From NCBI GenBank assembly GCA_019285755.1, contig CP079103.1, positions 682,001 to 746,000 on the forward strand: a stretch of 64,000 nucleotides of DNA. The letters run 5' to 3'. Source of the DNA: Chitinophaga sp. E66. Lineage in GTDB: Bacteria > Bacteroidota > Bacteroidia > Chitinophagales > Chitinophagaceae. The translations under genes were made by a program, and so were the position numbers. The notes beneath the pieces were generated by a model. That model searched no databases, was not told where the DNA came from, and saw only the letters and a list, made by a program, of their open reading frames with translations. Below, piece after piece: positions 31,609 through 41,591 of the stretch; within the stretch, counting starts at the first letter, position 1, and every line of letters begins with the position of its first letter.

Positions 31609-33027
31609 ATGAGCATAAGAAAAACATTAAGGTGTGTACTGCTGGTCCTGATACTAGGCGGCAGTGCCGGCTGTAGCAAATGGCTGGACGTAAAACCGAA
31701 AACACAGGTCGGAGAAGATGACCTTCTGACGGACGAGCAAGGATTTAAGGATGCGCTGATAGGCGTGTATACCGGCATCTCCGGTGAAGCGTTGTACGGC
31801 CGGGAGTTTACCATGGCTATGATGGACGTGCTGGCAGCTAACTATGACGTGGCGCTAACGAGCCATAGCTACAACCAGGCGGGTCAATACAACTATACCA
31901 ACGCAACGGCTAAATCGGCGCTGTTTGGTTTCTGGTCTACAGCTTACAAGAACGTCGCGGGTATCAATAACCTGCTGTCGAAGATCGATGACCGGAAGGA
32001 AACATTTGCGCCGATGATGTTTGAGCTGGTAAAGGGAGAAGCTTTAGGCCTCCGAGCCATGCTGCATTTCGATATGCTGCGCGCATTCGGTCCACTGCCC
32101 GGCAAAGGATTGGATCAGACGGCGATCCCTTATGTCACCCGGTTCGATATGAAAGTACAGCCACGGTTGACCGTACAGGAAGTGATCTCCCGGTGCATGG
32201 AAGACCTCACGGCCGCCCGTGCACTGCTAAAAGTACGGCTGGACGTTACCTATAACCACGCCGATCTCTGGCTCGCTCACACCCGCAACCATTTCAATTA
32301 CTGGGCCGCCACCGGACTAATGGCGCGAATCAGTCTCTGGGCAGGCGATAAGGAGAACGCTTACAAATACGCTAAAGAAGTGATCGACAGCAAAAAGTGG
32401 AACCTGATCGCCGCCACTGCCGTCAACACATTGTTCCCGGACCGTACTTTCACCGCGGAACACCTTTTTGCAGTTTATCTCGCCAATATGCAAACCCTGA
32501 ACGCGAAACATTTTAATGCCCAGGCGCCCAGCACAGCGGTACTGACCAATAGAACCGCGTTTATCAACACCCGTTTCGAGGTGAATAGCGGCGGCAGTAC
32601 CGACTACCGCTACCTGTACCTCTGGAAGACATCGGGTAGCTCTACTACGAAGTATCCCGCCAAATACTGGATTGATGACATTCTGGATAACGGTTCCTGG
32701 TTAATGCGCCGGTTGCCGCTGATACGGTATAGTGAAATGTATTATATCGCCGCCGAGGCTACGGCCAATAAAGAAGAGGGCATAGGGCTGCTTAATGAGG
32801 TCCGCTCGCACAGGGGACTGCAACTGCTGTCCACTAGCCTGACGGAGGATCAATTGAAGCTGGAGATCGCGAAGGAATACCGTAAAGAGTTCTACCAGGA
32901 GGGGCAGCTGTTCTTCTTCTACAAACGAACCAATGCCGCCGTGCTGGAAGGAACCGCCCGGCCGGGAAGCGAAGCGATGTACGTACCGCCTATGCCCGAT
33001 GATGAAATCGAGTTTAATCAAAACTAA
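31609..33027 (+). CDS. RagB/SusD family nutrient uptake lipoprotein
   Basis: Intact 472 residues. Lipobox GSAGCSKW, SusD_N-like start (WLDVKPKTQVGEDDLLTDEQGFKDALIG in overlapping parts), TPR-like helices (GLRAMLHFDMLRAFGP) and the RagB segment LPLIRYSEMYYIAAEA. Shorter than most SusD proteins and ending MPDDEIEFNQN. It is the surface partner of the SusC 12 bases upstream. Confidence 0.93.
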   Translation: MSIRKTLRCVLLVLILGGSAGCSKWLDVKPKTQVGEDDLLTDEQGFKDALIGVYTGISGEALYGREFTMAMMDVLAANYDVALTSHSYNQAGQYNYTNATAKSALFGFWSTAYKNVAGINNLLSKIDDRKETFAPMMFELVKGEALGLRAMLHFDMLRAFGPLPGKGLDQTAIPYVTRFDMKVQPRLTVQEVISRCMEDLTAARALLKVRLDVTYNHADLWLAHTRNHFNYWAATGLMARISLWAGDKENAYKYAKEVIDSKKWNLIAATAVNTLFPDRTFTAEHLFAVYLANMQTLNAKHFNAQAPSTAVLTNRTAFINTRFEVNSGGSTDYRYLYLWKTSGSSTTKYPAKYWIDDILDNGSWLMRRLPLIRYSEMYYIAAEATANKEEGIGLLNEVRSHRGLQLLSTSLTEDQLKLEIAKEYRKEFYQEGQLFFFYKRTNAAVLEGTARPGSEAMYVPPMPDDEIEFNQN

Positions 33028-33038
33028 TTCCAGCTATC

Positions 33039-33731
33039 ATGAAACATTTCCGATATTTCTGGCTTTGTCTGCTCCCGGCTGCGTTCGCCGCTTGCCGTAA
33101 AGCGCCACTACAGCCTTTTGTGGAAGGACAGATCGTATATTTCTATCAGATTAGGAATGATAAGAATGCAGACAGCCTTACCTATTCTTTCGCCGTCCGG
33201 GATGCAGCCCTGCAATACGATACAGTGCGTATTCCCATCCGCATCACCGGGTCTGCATCAGCCAACGACCGATCCATAAAGTACTCGGTGATCACCGGCC
33301 GCTCGGAAGTAGATCCCAAATCATATGAGCTGTTGCCGGCGGTATTGAAGGCCCATAATTACGGTGGGGAACTGATGGTGAAGGTGCTCCGCTCCGCTGA
33401 CATGAAAATCCGCGAATCCCGCATCTGGATACGGCTCGACGCATCCGCTGATTTCAAGACAGGGCTCGGTGGACAGGTTGAATACCTCGTTAAGGTCAAC
33501 GACTTCCTGTCTAAACCCACCAGCTGGCTGGAGTATAAATTTGGCCCTTATAGCGACGTCAAGTACGATATGATCATAAAAGCTACCGGCAGGTATGATT
33601 TCACCGGCGTTCAGGAAACAGAGGGCAGTTACCTCCGGCAGACCTGCATCAACTACCTCATCGCCTGGGAAGCGGCGAACGGCCCGCTGTACGATGAAAA
33701 AGGTGAACGAGTATTTTTCCTGATCCATTAA
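33039..33731 (+). CDS. DUF4843 domain lipoprotein
   Basis: Intact 230 residues, SPII signal (AAFAACRK). The central pattern DSLTYSFAV ... DTVRIPIRITG ... DRSIKYSV fits DUF4843, an uncharacterised beta-sandwich family found behind SusC/SusD pairs together with PKD-like and thioredoxin genes, exactly as here. It is likely a surface or periplasmic accessory of the importer. Function is otherwise unknown. Confidence 0.75.
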   Translation: MKHFRYFWLCLLPAAFAACRKAPLQPFVEGQIVYFYQIRNDKNADSLTYSFAVRDAALQYDTVRIPIRITGSASANDRSIKYSVITGRSEVDPKSYELLPAVLKAHNYGGELMVKVLRSADMKIRESRIWIRLDASADFKTGLGGQVEYLVKVNDFLSKPTSWLEYKFGPYSDVKYDMIIKATGRYDFTGVQETEGSYLRQTCINYLIAWEAANGPLYDEKGERVFFLIH

Positions 33732-33740
33732 ATAAAGTGC

Positions 33741-35173
33741 ATGAAACATTATTTATCGAGCTGCCTGCTCGCGCTGATGCTGTTTGCGGCAGGCTGTTAT
33801 AAAGACAAAGGCAATTACGACCTGCACGATATCAACCAGATTGCTATCAGTAGCAGTACGCGGGATACCATCCGCCTCCAATTATTCGACCGGCTGAAAA
33901 TCGACATCGATGTTCAACAGTCGGCCGGTAAGGATGAATCCGGCCTGGAATTCAGCTGGCGGATGTTCGAGGTAAACGGGCCCGCAATCCGGTTGGCTAA
34001 AACAAAAATATCGATACGCTCGTGACCTTTTCACCGGCCAGCTACCGTCTTGTGCTTGACGTAAAGGACAATCACACCGGCGTCACCACATTCAAAGAAT
34101 TTATCGTGGATATTTCCAGCCCGCTAAGCGAAGGCTGGGTACTGCTGGAAGACCATGGCGGCGTGCAGGACCTTTCGATGGTGAACACGCTGAAGATGGT
34201 GTCAAACGATATCTATTCGACAGCTAACGGAGTTCCATTGCCGGCTGGAAGCAGCCGGGTCGGTGTCTGGAACATCGTAGGATCCTCCCAGGAAGTATTT
34301 GTATATGGCGGGCAGGATGGCGTATGGCTAAGCTACATCAATTTTCAGCGGCAGTACGGATATGGGGATTGGTACTTCTCCCCACCGAAGGTGAAGCGGC
34401 CGCAGAATGTTTACTACAACCGGTTAGGCGTTTTTGGTTTTATCATCAATAACGGCAAATTGCATTCCCTGAACCTGAATACAGGGCCCTAAGAAATATG
34501 GTCCTGCCATTGAAGGCGACTGGGAAATAGCGCCGTTTCAGCTGCCCATGATGAATAGTGATTTGACCTTGCTGTATGATGCGAAAAATCAGCGTTTCCT
34601 GAAGCATGCAAGCAACACTATCAGTACACTGGCTAGCCCGGAAGGCTCTGCGTTTGAGCTGAATAACGTAGGGAAAACAATGATCTACGGCGCTGTCAGC
34701 AATAATGACTTTCTCAATTGCCTGATGAAAGATAATGCTGCCAACAACTATTTTGTATACCGCGTCAATACGTCATCCGCTATCATGGCGGCGGAGATTC
34801 ATCCGTGCTGGATGCTCCCGGGTTGGAGCGGGCTACGGTATTCGCTTCTTCCCAAACCTATCTTCAGCTCTACTATGCGGTAGACAATAAGATATACTTG
34901 CTGGATATTCCGGCAGGGAAGGCCCGACTGGCTTATCAGTTCCCCTCAGGTGAGACGGTGACTGCAATCAGGATCAAGCAGTCGCAGTTCAGCCTGCTTT
35001 GGGTAGTGCCGGAACACGACCGCGTGATGGCTGCCGGTACCTGGAATGGTTCTAAAGGAACGTTTTATGAGTTCGGGATATCGAATACCGGGGACTTTTC
35101 TAACAATACCTACCGTGATAAGTACGAAGGCTTCGGAAAGATCATTGACATCGACTTTAAAAACAAGAAATAA
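33741..35173 (+). CDS. PKD-like family lipoprotein (frameshifted)
   Basis: About 477 residues with lipobox FAAGCYKD followed at once by KGNYDLHDIN, the usual beginning of the PKD-like lipoproteins of Sus loci. Ig/PKD-like strands come first (FSWRMFEVNGP), then a long repeat-containing region that may form a propeller (VWNIVGSSQEVFVYGGQDG, NNYFVYRVNTS, KIYLLDIPAGKARLAYQFP). Frame breaks near 34015, 34490 and 34830. The stop shares its final base with the next start. Confidence 0.72.
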
Positions 35174-37199
35174 TGTTTAGAAACACTATGCTAATTCTGC
35201 TACTCGCGGCTACCCATTCGGTCGCGCTGGGGCAGAAGAAAGACCGGTCTAACGATCCCTATTATAAAAAGTATGCAGCGCTGACGAGAGATAATGATTC
35301 CGCCAACGCACAGCTGATGCGCACCGTAAAAAGCGACCCTGATCGCTTGCAGCGAGATACGGTATTCAGAAAGGATTTTTCGGCCAGGCTGGGCCGCATT
35401 TCTTCCGACCGATATCTGATCGATCAGGCATTTGCAGCGGAAAATCCCGGTTCTATCATCAGCTTTGATATTGCCTACCGCTCGATCCGTGGTATGCAGC
35501 CGGATAGTATTGTAGCCAGGGTAGGGCGGTTCTCGAAAGAAGTACAGGCCAGCCCCGAAGCCAAGGCCCTCCTGGCTGAAGCGGAGAAAATGCGCAGCGT
35601 GGGCATCGGAATGATAGCGCCCGATTTCAGTGCGCCGGATACCGCGGGTAAGGCCGTAGCGCTGAAGGACTTCCGTGGCAAATACGTGCTCCTGGATTTC
35701 TGGGCTTCCTGGTGCGGCCCCTGCCGGGCGGAGAACCCGCATGTAGTGGCAGCCTACAAAAGTATAAAAACAGGAACTTCACTATCCTGGCCGTTTCGCT
35801 CGACAAGGCGGACGGGAAGGAAGCCTGGATGAAGGCTATCCACCAGGATAAGCTCACGTGGACGCACATTTCTGAACTGCAGCATTGGAACTCCGCCATA
35901 ACGAAGCTATATTTCGTGCGCGGCATCCCGCAGAACTTCCTGATCGGACCGGATGGCAAGATATTGGCCTCCAACCTCCGTGGCGACATACTAGCCGCTA
36001 CACTGGAAAATATCCTACCCGCAGCAGGCCAGCCTGGCAAGATGGATTCCATCTTCAGGAAAGCCGTAGCTGTCGCCAACGCTAATAACCTGGCAGAGGC
36101 AAAGGCGGGATATGAAGAATTAATGAAATCTTTTCCGGAAAGTGAAAATGAAAAGCAGGTAAATGCTTACGATATCGCCCGGGAATGCTGGCATACCAGA
36201 TGGTCAAAGAAAACGATCCCGAAGCAATGAAGATGGCACGTTCCATGAAAACGGCCTTCTCAGCACGGCAGATGCATGGCAGCATCGGCAGAATGCTCCA
36301 GGAGAAGGGCCGTACGGCCGAGGCCGAAACCCTGTTTAAGGAGGAACTTTCGAAAGCTAAGCCTGTGGGCGGTAAAATGGACAGCATTACATACTACACT
36401 TATGCTGTGTATTACGCTGAACTGCTGTATAAGAACAAACGCTATCCCGAAGCGCTGCCGTTCATCACGGAAGCCGAACAGGAAAATTCCTGAAAGATGC
36501 CGATAAGGAAATCCTCCTGGCAAATATCCTCATGGAAAACAAGGCGTACGACCGCGTATTTCCGCTGCTCGACCGCCTCGTGAAAACCGGTAGGAGTAAT
36601 GAGCAAATCCGCAGCCAGTTCAAAACGGCCTGGAAAGCCACCGGAAAACCGGCTAAAGAATATGACGCCTACATCGCGCAGCTGACAGATACGCTTCGCA
36701 ACAACACCCTCGGGAAGATCGGTCAACACGCCGTTAATTACCCGGCCGAGCCTTTCATTCTCAGGACACTCAGCGGTAAAACCGTTAGCCTGGCGGACCT
36801 CAAAGGAAAAGTAGTGTTCCTCGATTTCTGGGCTACCTGGTGCGGCCCCTGCGTACAGTCGTTCCCTGCCATGCAGGCGGCGGCAGATAAGTACAAAGGC
36901 AAAGTGGAATTCCTGTTCATCGATACCGGGAGAAAACGAAGTCACCGGCTGAACGTACAACGAAAGTGAAGGATTTTATCAACAAGAATAAATACCGTTT
37001 CACCGTGCTGATGGATACGCCCATTCCCAACGATGAGAAGAACCAGTACGATGTGGTAGGGCGCTATAAAGTAAAAGGCATCCCTGCTAAATTCATTATC
37101 GATAAAGAAGGGAATGTCCGTTACGCCTTCACCGGCTTCAGCGGCAATTTCGATGAAACCCTGACCGAAATCGACCTGTTCCTGGAAAGTCTGTTGTAA
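35173..37199 (+). CDS. Double-headed TlpA-type thioredoxin protein with central TPR-like region (frameshifted)
   Basis: About 675 residues with a signal peptide (LLLAATHSVALG). The first thioredoxin fold has WASWCGPC (about residue 178) after the AhpC/TSA-like start IAPDFSAPDTAGK. A helical, TPR-like stretch follows (NNLAEAKAGYEELMKSFPE, KNKRYPEALPFITEAEQ), then a second thioredoxin fold with WATWCGPC (nucleotides about 36828-36852). Both CxxC pairs are intact, so both heads should be redox-active in the periplasm. Frame breaks near 35770, 36185, 36485 and 36935. No stop or new start separates the two halves in the corrected frame. It could still be two genes if an undetected stop lies near 36040. 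Confidence 0.72.
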
Positions 37200-37224
37200 T
37201 TCCACGTTTAGTTCACTGTAAATC

Positions 37225-37256
37225 AAAGACCTTGTCGCATCTGCGGCAAGGTCTTT
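37225..37256. terminator. Strong bidirectional terminator
   Basis: AAAGACCTTGTCGC (37225-37238) pairs with GCGGCAAGGTCTTT (37243-37256), 14 bp with one wobble and a 4-base loop, followed by TTT on the plus strand and preceded by A-rich sequence on the other. It separates the Sus locus from the convergent gene ending at 37261. Confidence 0.8.
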
Positions 37257-37260
37257 TTGC

Positions 37261-39070
37261 TTAGGGTATGGGATCATAGGACGGATAGTCAAAGCATCGT
37301 GGCGCAGGCTGTGTACCGGGTGGCTTCCGGTGGGCCTCGCATTCGTCCAGCATACCGGAGAAGCGTTCGTCGCTGACGATGCCGGTGTAGTGGAGGTTCC
37401 GGTAATAGGCGATGCCTTTGGCCAGGTTGTCACGGAACGCATCCAGCTGCTTCATCATTTTATCGCCGGTGCATAGTTGCAATTGTTCCCGCAGGTAGTT
37501 GATGTACAGGTTCAGTTCATTGATGAACATATGGGGCCGGTTAACGTCGCCCAGGATATTGGCGCGGCCGTATATGTGGTCGCACATTTCCTGCAGTGAC
37601 GCTTCCCGGTTAAAGAAAGCGATATTGGGGCCGGGGCAGATGGTAATGGCCTGTTGGTTCTTCACCAGCGTGGTATTGTATACGATGGCTGCGGAATTGC
37701 TGAGCCCTGTGCAGAGGCATTCCCTACCGAGCACCAGCGCCACCTGTTCCTGGTATTCTCTTTCCGGCAGCTGAGCGTTTTTCAGCTGGTCGAGCTTCAG
37801 GCGTTGATACTGGATGGAGGCGGTGCAGATGGGCTTCTCCGTAAATTCTGTATTGAAAGACAGGTGTTTCTCCGTGCAGGGGCTTCCGGGTTTGCCGTCG
37901 CGTACACGGCGTTCGCGCTCAGCCTCACCGCTGAGCCCTTTGAGGTAATGGAAGCGAACGCCCATCGGGGAGGCGTGGCTCAGTACCACGTCTTCCGCTC
38001 TGGCACGTCCGAGGGCCTGCAAAGTATTCGCATCTACGGTGGTGGCTTCAGGTACAAGGAGGAAGGGCGTACCCCAACCGGAGCTGCTGAGCTGGTAGTA
38101 TTCACACAGCATGTTGTGTTCGGCATTGGTGCCGATCCCGCCCTGGGCGGAGATCGCGAGGGAGGCGGTTCGGTGGGGACGTTGGCGCCACGCCTGCCCA
38201 GGGCGTCTGCATAGAGCTGGAAGAGCGCGGCGGTCAGATCGCCTTTGCCGGCCCGGAATTCTTCGAGTATGGGGCCCATAAGCATACCGTCTGTCGCGAA
38301 GGCATGGCCGCCGCAGTTCAGACCGGACTCGATGCGGAACTCGCTCACCCAGATGCCTTTCTTGGCGAGGAATTTCCCTGGATGAGGGCAGAGCGGTAAT
38401 CGCTTACCTTAACGATCACTTTCTTATGCATGACGCCGTTACCGTCCGCATCGAACTGCCGGCATTTTTCCAGGTAGCTGTAGAGCCTGGGGTTCATACC
38501 GGCGGAAAAGACGATGGAAGATCCGCTCAGGTCGCTGTTGGCATAGCCGCGCAATGCCGCCACCGCATCGGAACCGTCTTCGATAGGCTGCCCGTCGGCG
38601 CCGTAATTGTTCTTGTCGGTTTTGGTCATGATGTTGACGTCGATGCTCCCCGGTTCGATGAGGCTGCGCAGCTTCGCCTCGATAGCAGCCCGGACGTCTG
38701 CCTTTGTGGCCGCCTTGAACTGGTTGTACAACAACTTTACATTGCTGGAATCCGGTAACATTTCAAAGTATTTGACGATTTCAGACCCGGTCTCGAACGC
38801 CGCCGAACGCAGCCTCCCGACCTGCTCCTGCACGATACGGTTCACGAGGTTGAGATAATCGGTGATGCGCCGGGCGCGGTAATCTTCCTCCTTTGAAGAG
38901 ATCGGGACATAGGGCTCGTTGCGGTCGGTGTAATAATGCTTTCGCATCATTTCGATCAGGCGGTCTTCAATGATGGAGATGACGGAGCTAATGCCGAAGC
39001 GGGCCACTTTAACCGGACTGTCGATCGTGTAAGCCAGCCCCATGACGGGGATGTGAAATTCGTGCACCAT
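37261..39070 (-). CDS. Conserved Bacteroidota protein of unknown function (frameshifted)
   Basis: About 603 residues, soluble, no signal peptide. Strikingly conserved-looking blocks: FHIPVMGLAYTIDSPVKVAR at the N-terminus, GSIDVNIMTK at about residue 175, IVFSAGMNPRLYSYL, SGLNCGGHAFA at about 250, and GGIGTNAEH recovered after correction. A Cys-rich part contains CLCTGL and CPGPNIAFF, then DHIYGR and NRPHMFI. The Gly-Gly and barrel-like pattern reminded me of nitronate monooxygenase / FMN-dependent TIM barrels, but this is a weak resemblance. The ATG at 39070 (MVHEF) is preferred over 39130, because the extra residues are low-complexity. Frame breaks near 38370 and 38130. Confidence 0.6.
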
Positions 39071-39194
39071 AAATTCGGATTGATGTAGGTACGGCAGCGG
39101 GCGCCGGTGAATGGGCGGATACTGCTGCAAAATGATTGCCTTCGGTTGGCGATGTAAAGTTATTCAAAATAAGGATAAAAAACTCTTTTAATCG

Positions 39195-39202
39195 TATATT
39201 TG
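39195..39202 (+). promoter_or_regulatory. Promoter -7 element for queD and the Rrf2 gene
   Basis: TATATTTG matches TAnnTTTG and sits 17 bases before the queD ATG at 39220, leaving a very short leader. No clear TTG at -33 was seen; the upstream sequence is A/T-rich. Confidence 0.55.
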
Positions 39203-39219
39203 CCCAAAGAAAATTAGTG

Positions 39220-39642
39220 ATGATACAGGTAACCAAGATATTTCGTTTTGAGACGGCGCATGCCCTTCATGGATATAACGGCGCCTGCCGGCATGTGCAC
39301 GGGCATTCGTACCAGTTACACGTTACGGTGCGGGCGGCTGAGCCGGAAGCTTACTTCCCTGCGCCGGGTATACTGATTGATTTTAAAGACCTGAAGCGTA
39401 TCGTGAACGAAGCGGTGGTGAACCGGCTGGATCATGCGCTCGTGGTGTCGTCTGCTTACCTTCAATCCAACGCGGAGCTTTCCGGGGAGGATAATGTTAT
39501 GGTGATGGACGCAGAGCCCTCGGCCGAGAATCTCCTCCTGTTCATCCGCGATTCCATCCGCTCCCGCCTGCCTGAGGGCATCACGCTGGCCGCGCTGAAG
39601 CTCTTTGAAACGGCGGATTCGTATGCGGAATGGGTTTATTAG
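39220..39642 (+). CDS. queD: 6-carboxytetrahydropterin synthase (QueD/PTPS family)
   Basis: Intact 140 residues. Zinc ligands are seen as FETAHAL (His), and CRHVHGHSY (two His), with the catalytic Cys in GACRH. The later LDHALV and the Glu in LKLFETADSYAEW complete the PTPS pattern. It converts dihydroneopterin triphosphate to carboxytetrahydropterin in queuosine precursor synthesis. I start at the ATG at 39220 (MIQVTKIFRFETAHAL) because this is the standard N-terminus and fits the promoter at 39195. Confidence 0.9.
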   Translation: MIQVTKIFRFETAHALHGYNGACRHVHGHSYQLHVTVRAAEPEAYFPAPGILIDFKDLKRIVNEAVVNRLDHALVVSSAYLQSNAELSGEDNVMVMDAEPSAENLLLFIRDSIRSRLPEGITLAALKLFETADSYAEWVY

Positions 39643-39671
39643 TTTATTTTGCAGGCAAATCGAAAGCCATT

Positions 39672-40123
39672 ATGCTGTCCAAATCTGCGGAATATGCGCT
39701 CCGTGCCACGATCTACATTGCGTTGAAGGGCTCGGAAGACAATAAGCTCGGAATAGACGAAATCGCCACGGCGATCGATTCTCCCAATCTTTTACAGCCA
39801 AGATCATGCAACTGCTCACCAAAAACAACGGGGTGGTTAGTTCCGTGCGTGGCCCTAACGGCGGCTTCTACCTGACGGACGCCGCCCGTAAGCTTCCCGT
39901 CCGAGCCGTCCTCGAAGCCGTAGGGGAGTACGGCATCCTTACCAAATGTGTGCTCGGCCTCAAAGAGTGCTCCGAAACACGCCCATGCCCCATGCACGAA
40001 CAATACCGAGGTATCAAGGCCCAGCTCCGACAGATGTTCGAGAAAACCACGATCCAGCATCTGGCTGAGGAAACGGCCAAGGGAAAGATCGTCATCAACA
40101 ACAGGCTCGTCAAGAAGAAATAG
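39672..40123 (+). CDS. Rrf2 family iron-sulfur transcription regulator (frameshifted)
   Basis: About 150 residues. The winged-helix start MLSKSAEYALRATIYIA and recognition motif NGVVSSVRGPNGGFYL are typical of IscR/NsrR/RsrR-like proteins. The three cysteines expected to hold a [2Fe-2S] or [4Fe-4S] cluster are in CVLGLKECSETRPCPMHEQ. One frame break at about 39785, where CCC should be CCCC. It converges on the nos cluster, ending 5 bases from the nosY stop. A nitric-oxide or redox-sensing NsrR-like role for the nos/RIC genes is inferred from this position and from the cysteines. Confidence 0.88.
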
Positions 40124-40127
40124 CCCC

Positions 40128-40894
40128 TTACAGATCTTTCTTCCGGAACACCCGGACGGCCAGCCACAGGGGCGCCGCCACCCAGAGTATCATGCAGCCT
40201 ACCGCGAAGAAGGTACCTGCCGATGATCCCAGGAACTCCTTGAACAAGGCGCCCGAATAACCCATCAGCACCGCCACATCCAGTTGGAGCAGCATAAGTA
40301 TCCGCGCCAGGTCTACCGGGTTCAGCCCGGTCATCCCCACCACGGCCTTGTCGATCGGGTAGTCGCTGAAGCTGAAGATGAAGGCCATCATCAACCCGTC
40401 AAACAGTAATGTAAAGAACAATGAAACGATGATCGCCGCCCCGATACCACGGGTCTTGTCGCGGAGAGCACGAATATCAGCAAGCCGATGGACGTAAAAA
40501 TGAAGGTCAGCAATACACCGCACAGGATCAAGACGAAAGACGCGCCTACCGGCAGCAGGATCACCAGCGGCACGCCCACGCCCGACACAAAGGCCGCGGA
40601 AAGAGACAACGCCATCCCCGAATACTCAGATAACAGGATGCCCGTGCGCTTCACCGGCTGCGATAGCAGCAGCTCAATGAACTCCAGCGAGTTGAAGAAG
40701 TAAATGGCGGAGAACAGCGTGGTGATCACCGGCACAAAGAGCAATGTGATGTTCAGCAGGCTCAGCAATCCTTTAGCGCTGTTGCCGTCTAGCCCCAGGA
40801 GTGTGAACGAAAGTACCGCCAGCACGAGCGTGTATACGAGTATCGACCGGTTCTTCAGCAGGTCAAGAAATACATATTTGCTTACTGTCAGCAT
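40128..40894 (-). CDS. nosY: NosY-like ABC transporter permease (frameshifted)
   Basis: About 255 residues with six predicted membrane helices (LVYTLVLAVLSFTLLGL, LSLLNITLLFVPVITTLF, LVILLPVGASFVLILCGVLL and others) and SQPVKRTGILLSEY between helices 2 and 3, as in NosY. With NosF and NosD it forms the transporter thought to supply a sulfur species for the CuZ centre of N2O reductase. One frame break near 40450. Its start overlaps the end of nosF by 32 bases. Confidence 0.85.
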
Positions 40895-41591
40895 GCGTAA
40901 GGATATTTGCGATGATTTTATTCAGTTTGGATTCTCCGGTGCGCGCCTGCAGCTCGCCGATGCTTTCGTGGAACTTCAGCTGGCCGTCCTGCAGGTAAAT
41001 GATGTGGCTGGTGAGGCCATCCAGGTCGCTGAGCACGTGTGAGGTGATCATTACCAGTTTGCCTTTGGCGCATTCTGCGGCGATCTTGTCTTTCAGAAGT
41101 TCATTGGCCACGGGGTCCAGCCCGGCGGTAGGCTCGTCCAGGATATAAATCTCAGGCGAGAAAAGAAACGCAATGCAGGCGCTCACTTTCTGGCGCGTAC
41201 CTCCGGAGAGGGTCCGCATCTTTTTATCCCTGATCTTGTCCAGCCCGAAGCTCAGGTACAATTCCTCGTCGTAGTTCGTATGATCCTTCCTGATGTCCTT
41301 GATCATATGGAGCACCTGTCCGATGGTCATATTGTCAGGGTACCTCCCGATCTGCGGCATGTAACCGATGTTGGCGCGGTAGGAGGGATGGTTGCGGATG
41401 AGTTGGCCGTTGATGGCGATGCTTCCTTTCTCGGGGATCACGAGCCCCAGGATGGATTTGATGAGCGTCGTCTTGCCGGACCCGTTGGGGCCCAGCAGGG
41501 ATACGGCCTGCCCTTTTTCGAGGCGGAGGTTGATCCCGTCGAGCGCCCGGAATTTCCCGAACGTTTTGGTGAGGTTTTCTATCCGGATCAT
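40863..41591 (-). CDS. nosF: NosF ABC transporter ATPase
   Basis: Intact 242 residues. Walker A LLGPNGSGKTTLIKS, signature LSGGTRQKV, Walker B IYILDEPTAGLDP and the H-loop TSHVLSDLD are all in place. I start at the ATG at 41591 (MIRIENLTK), which overlaps the nosD stop as ATGA; an in-frame ATG three codons earlier is less likely. It energises the NosDFY complex. Confidence 0.9.
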   Translation of the reverse strand: MIRIENLTKTFGKFRALDGINLRLEKGQAVSLLGPNGSGKTTLIKSILGLVIPEKGSIAINGQLIRNHPSYRANIGYMPQIGRYPDNMTIGQVLHMIKDIRKDHTNYDEELYLSFGLDKIRDKKMRTLSGGTRQKVSACIAFLFSPEIYILDEPTAGLDPVANELLKDKIAAECAKGKLVMITSHVLSDLDGLTSHIIYLQDGQLKFHESIGELQARTGESKLNKIIANILTHADSKQICIS

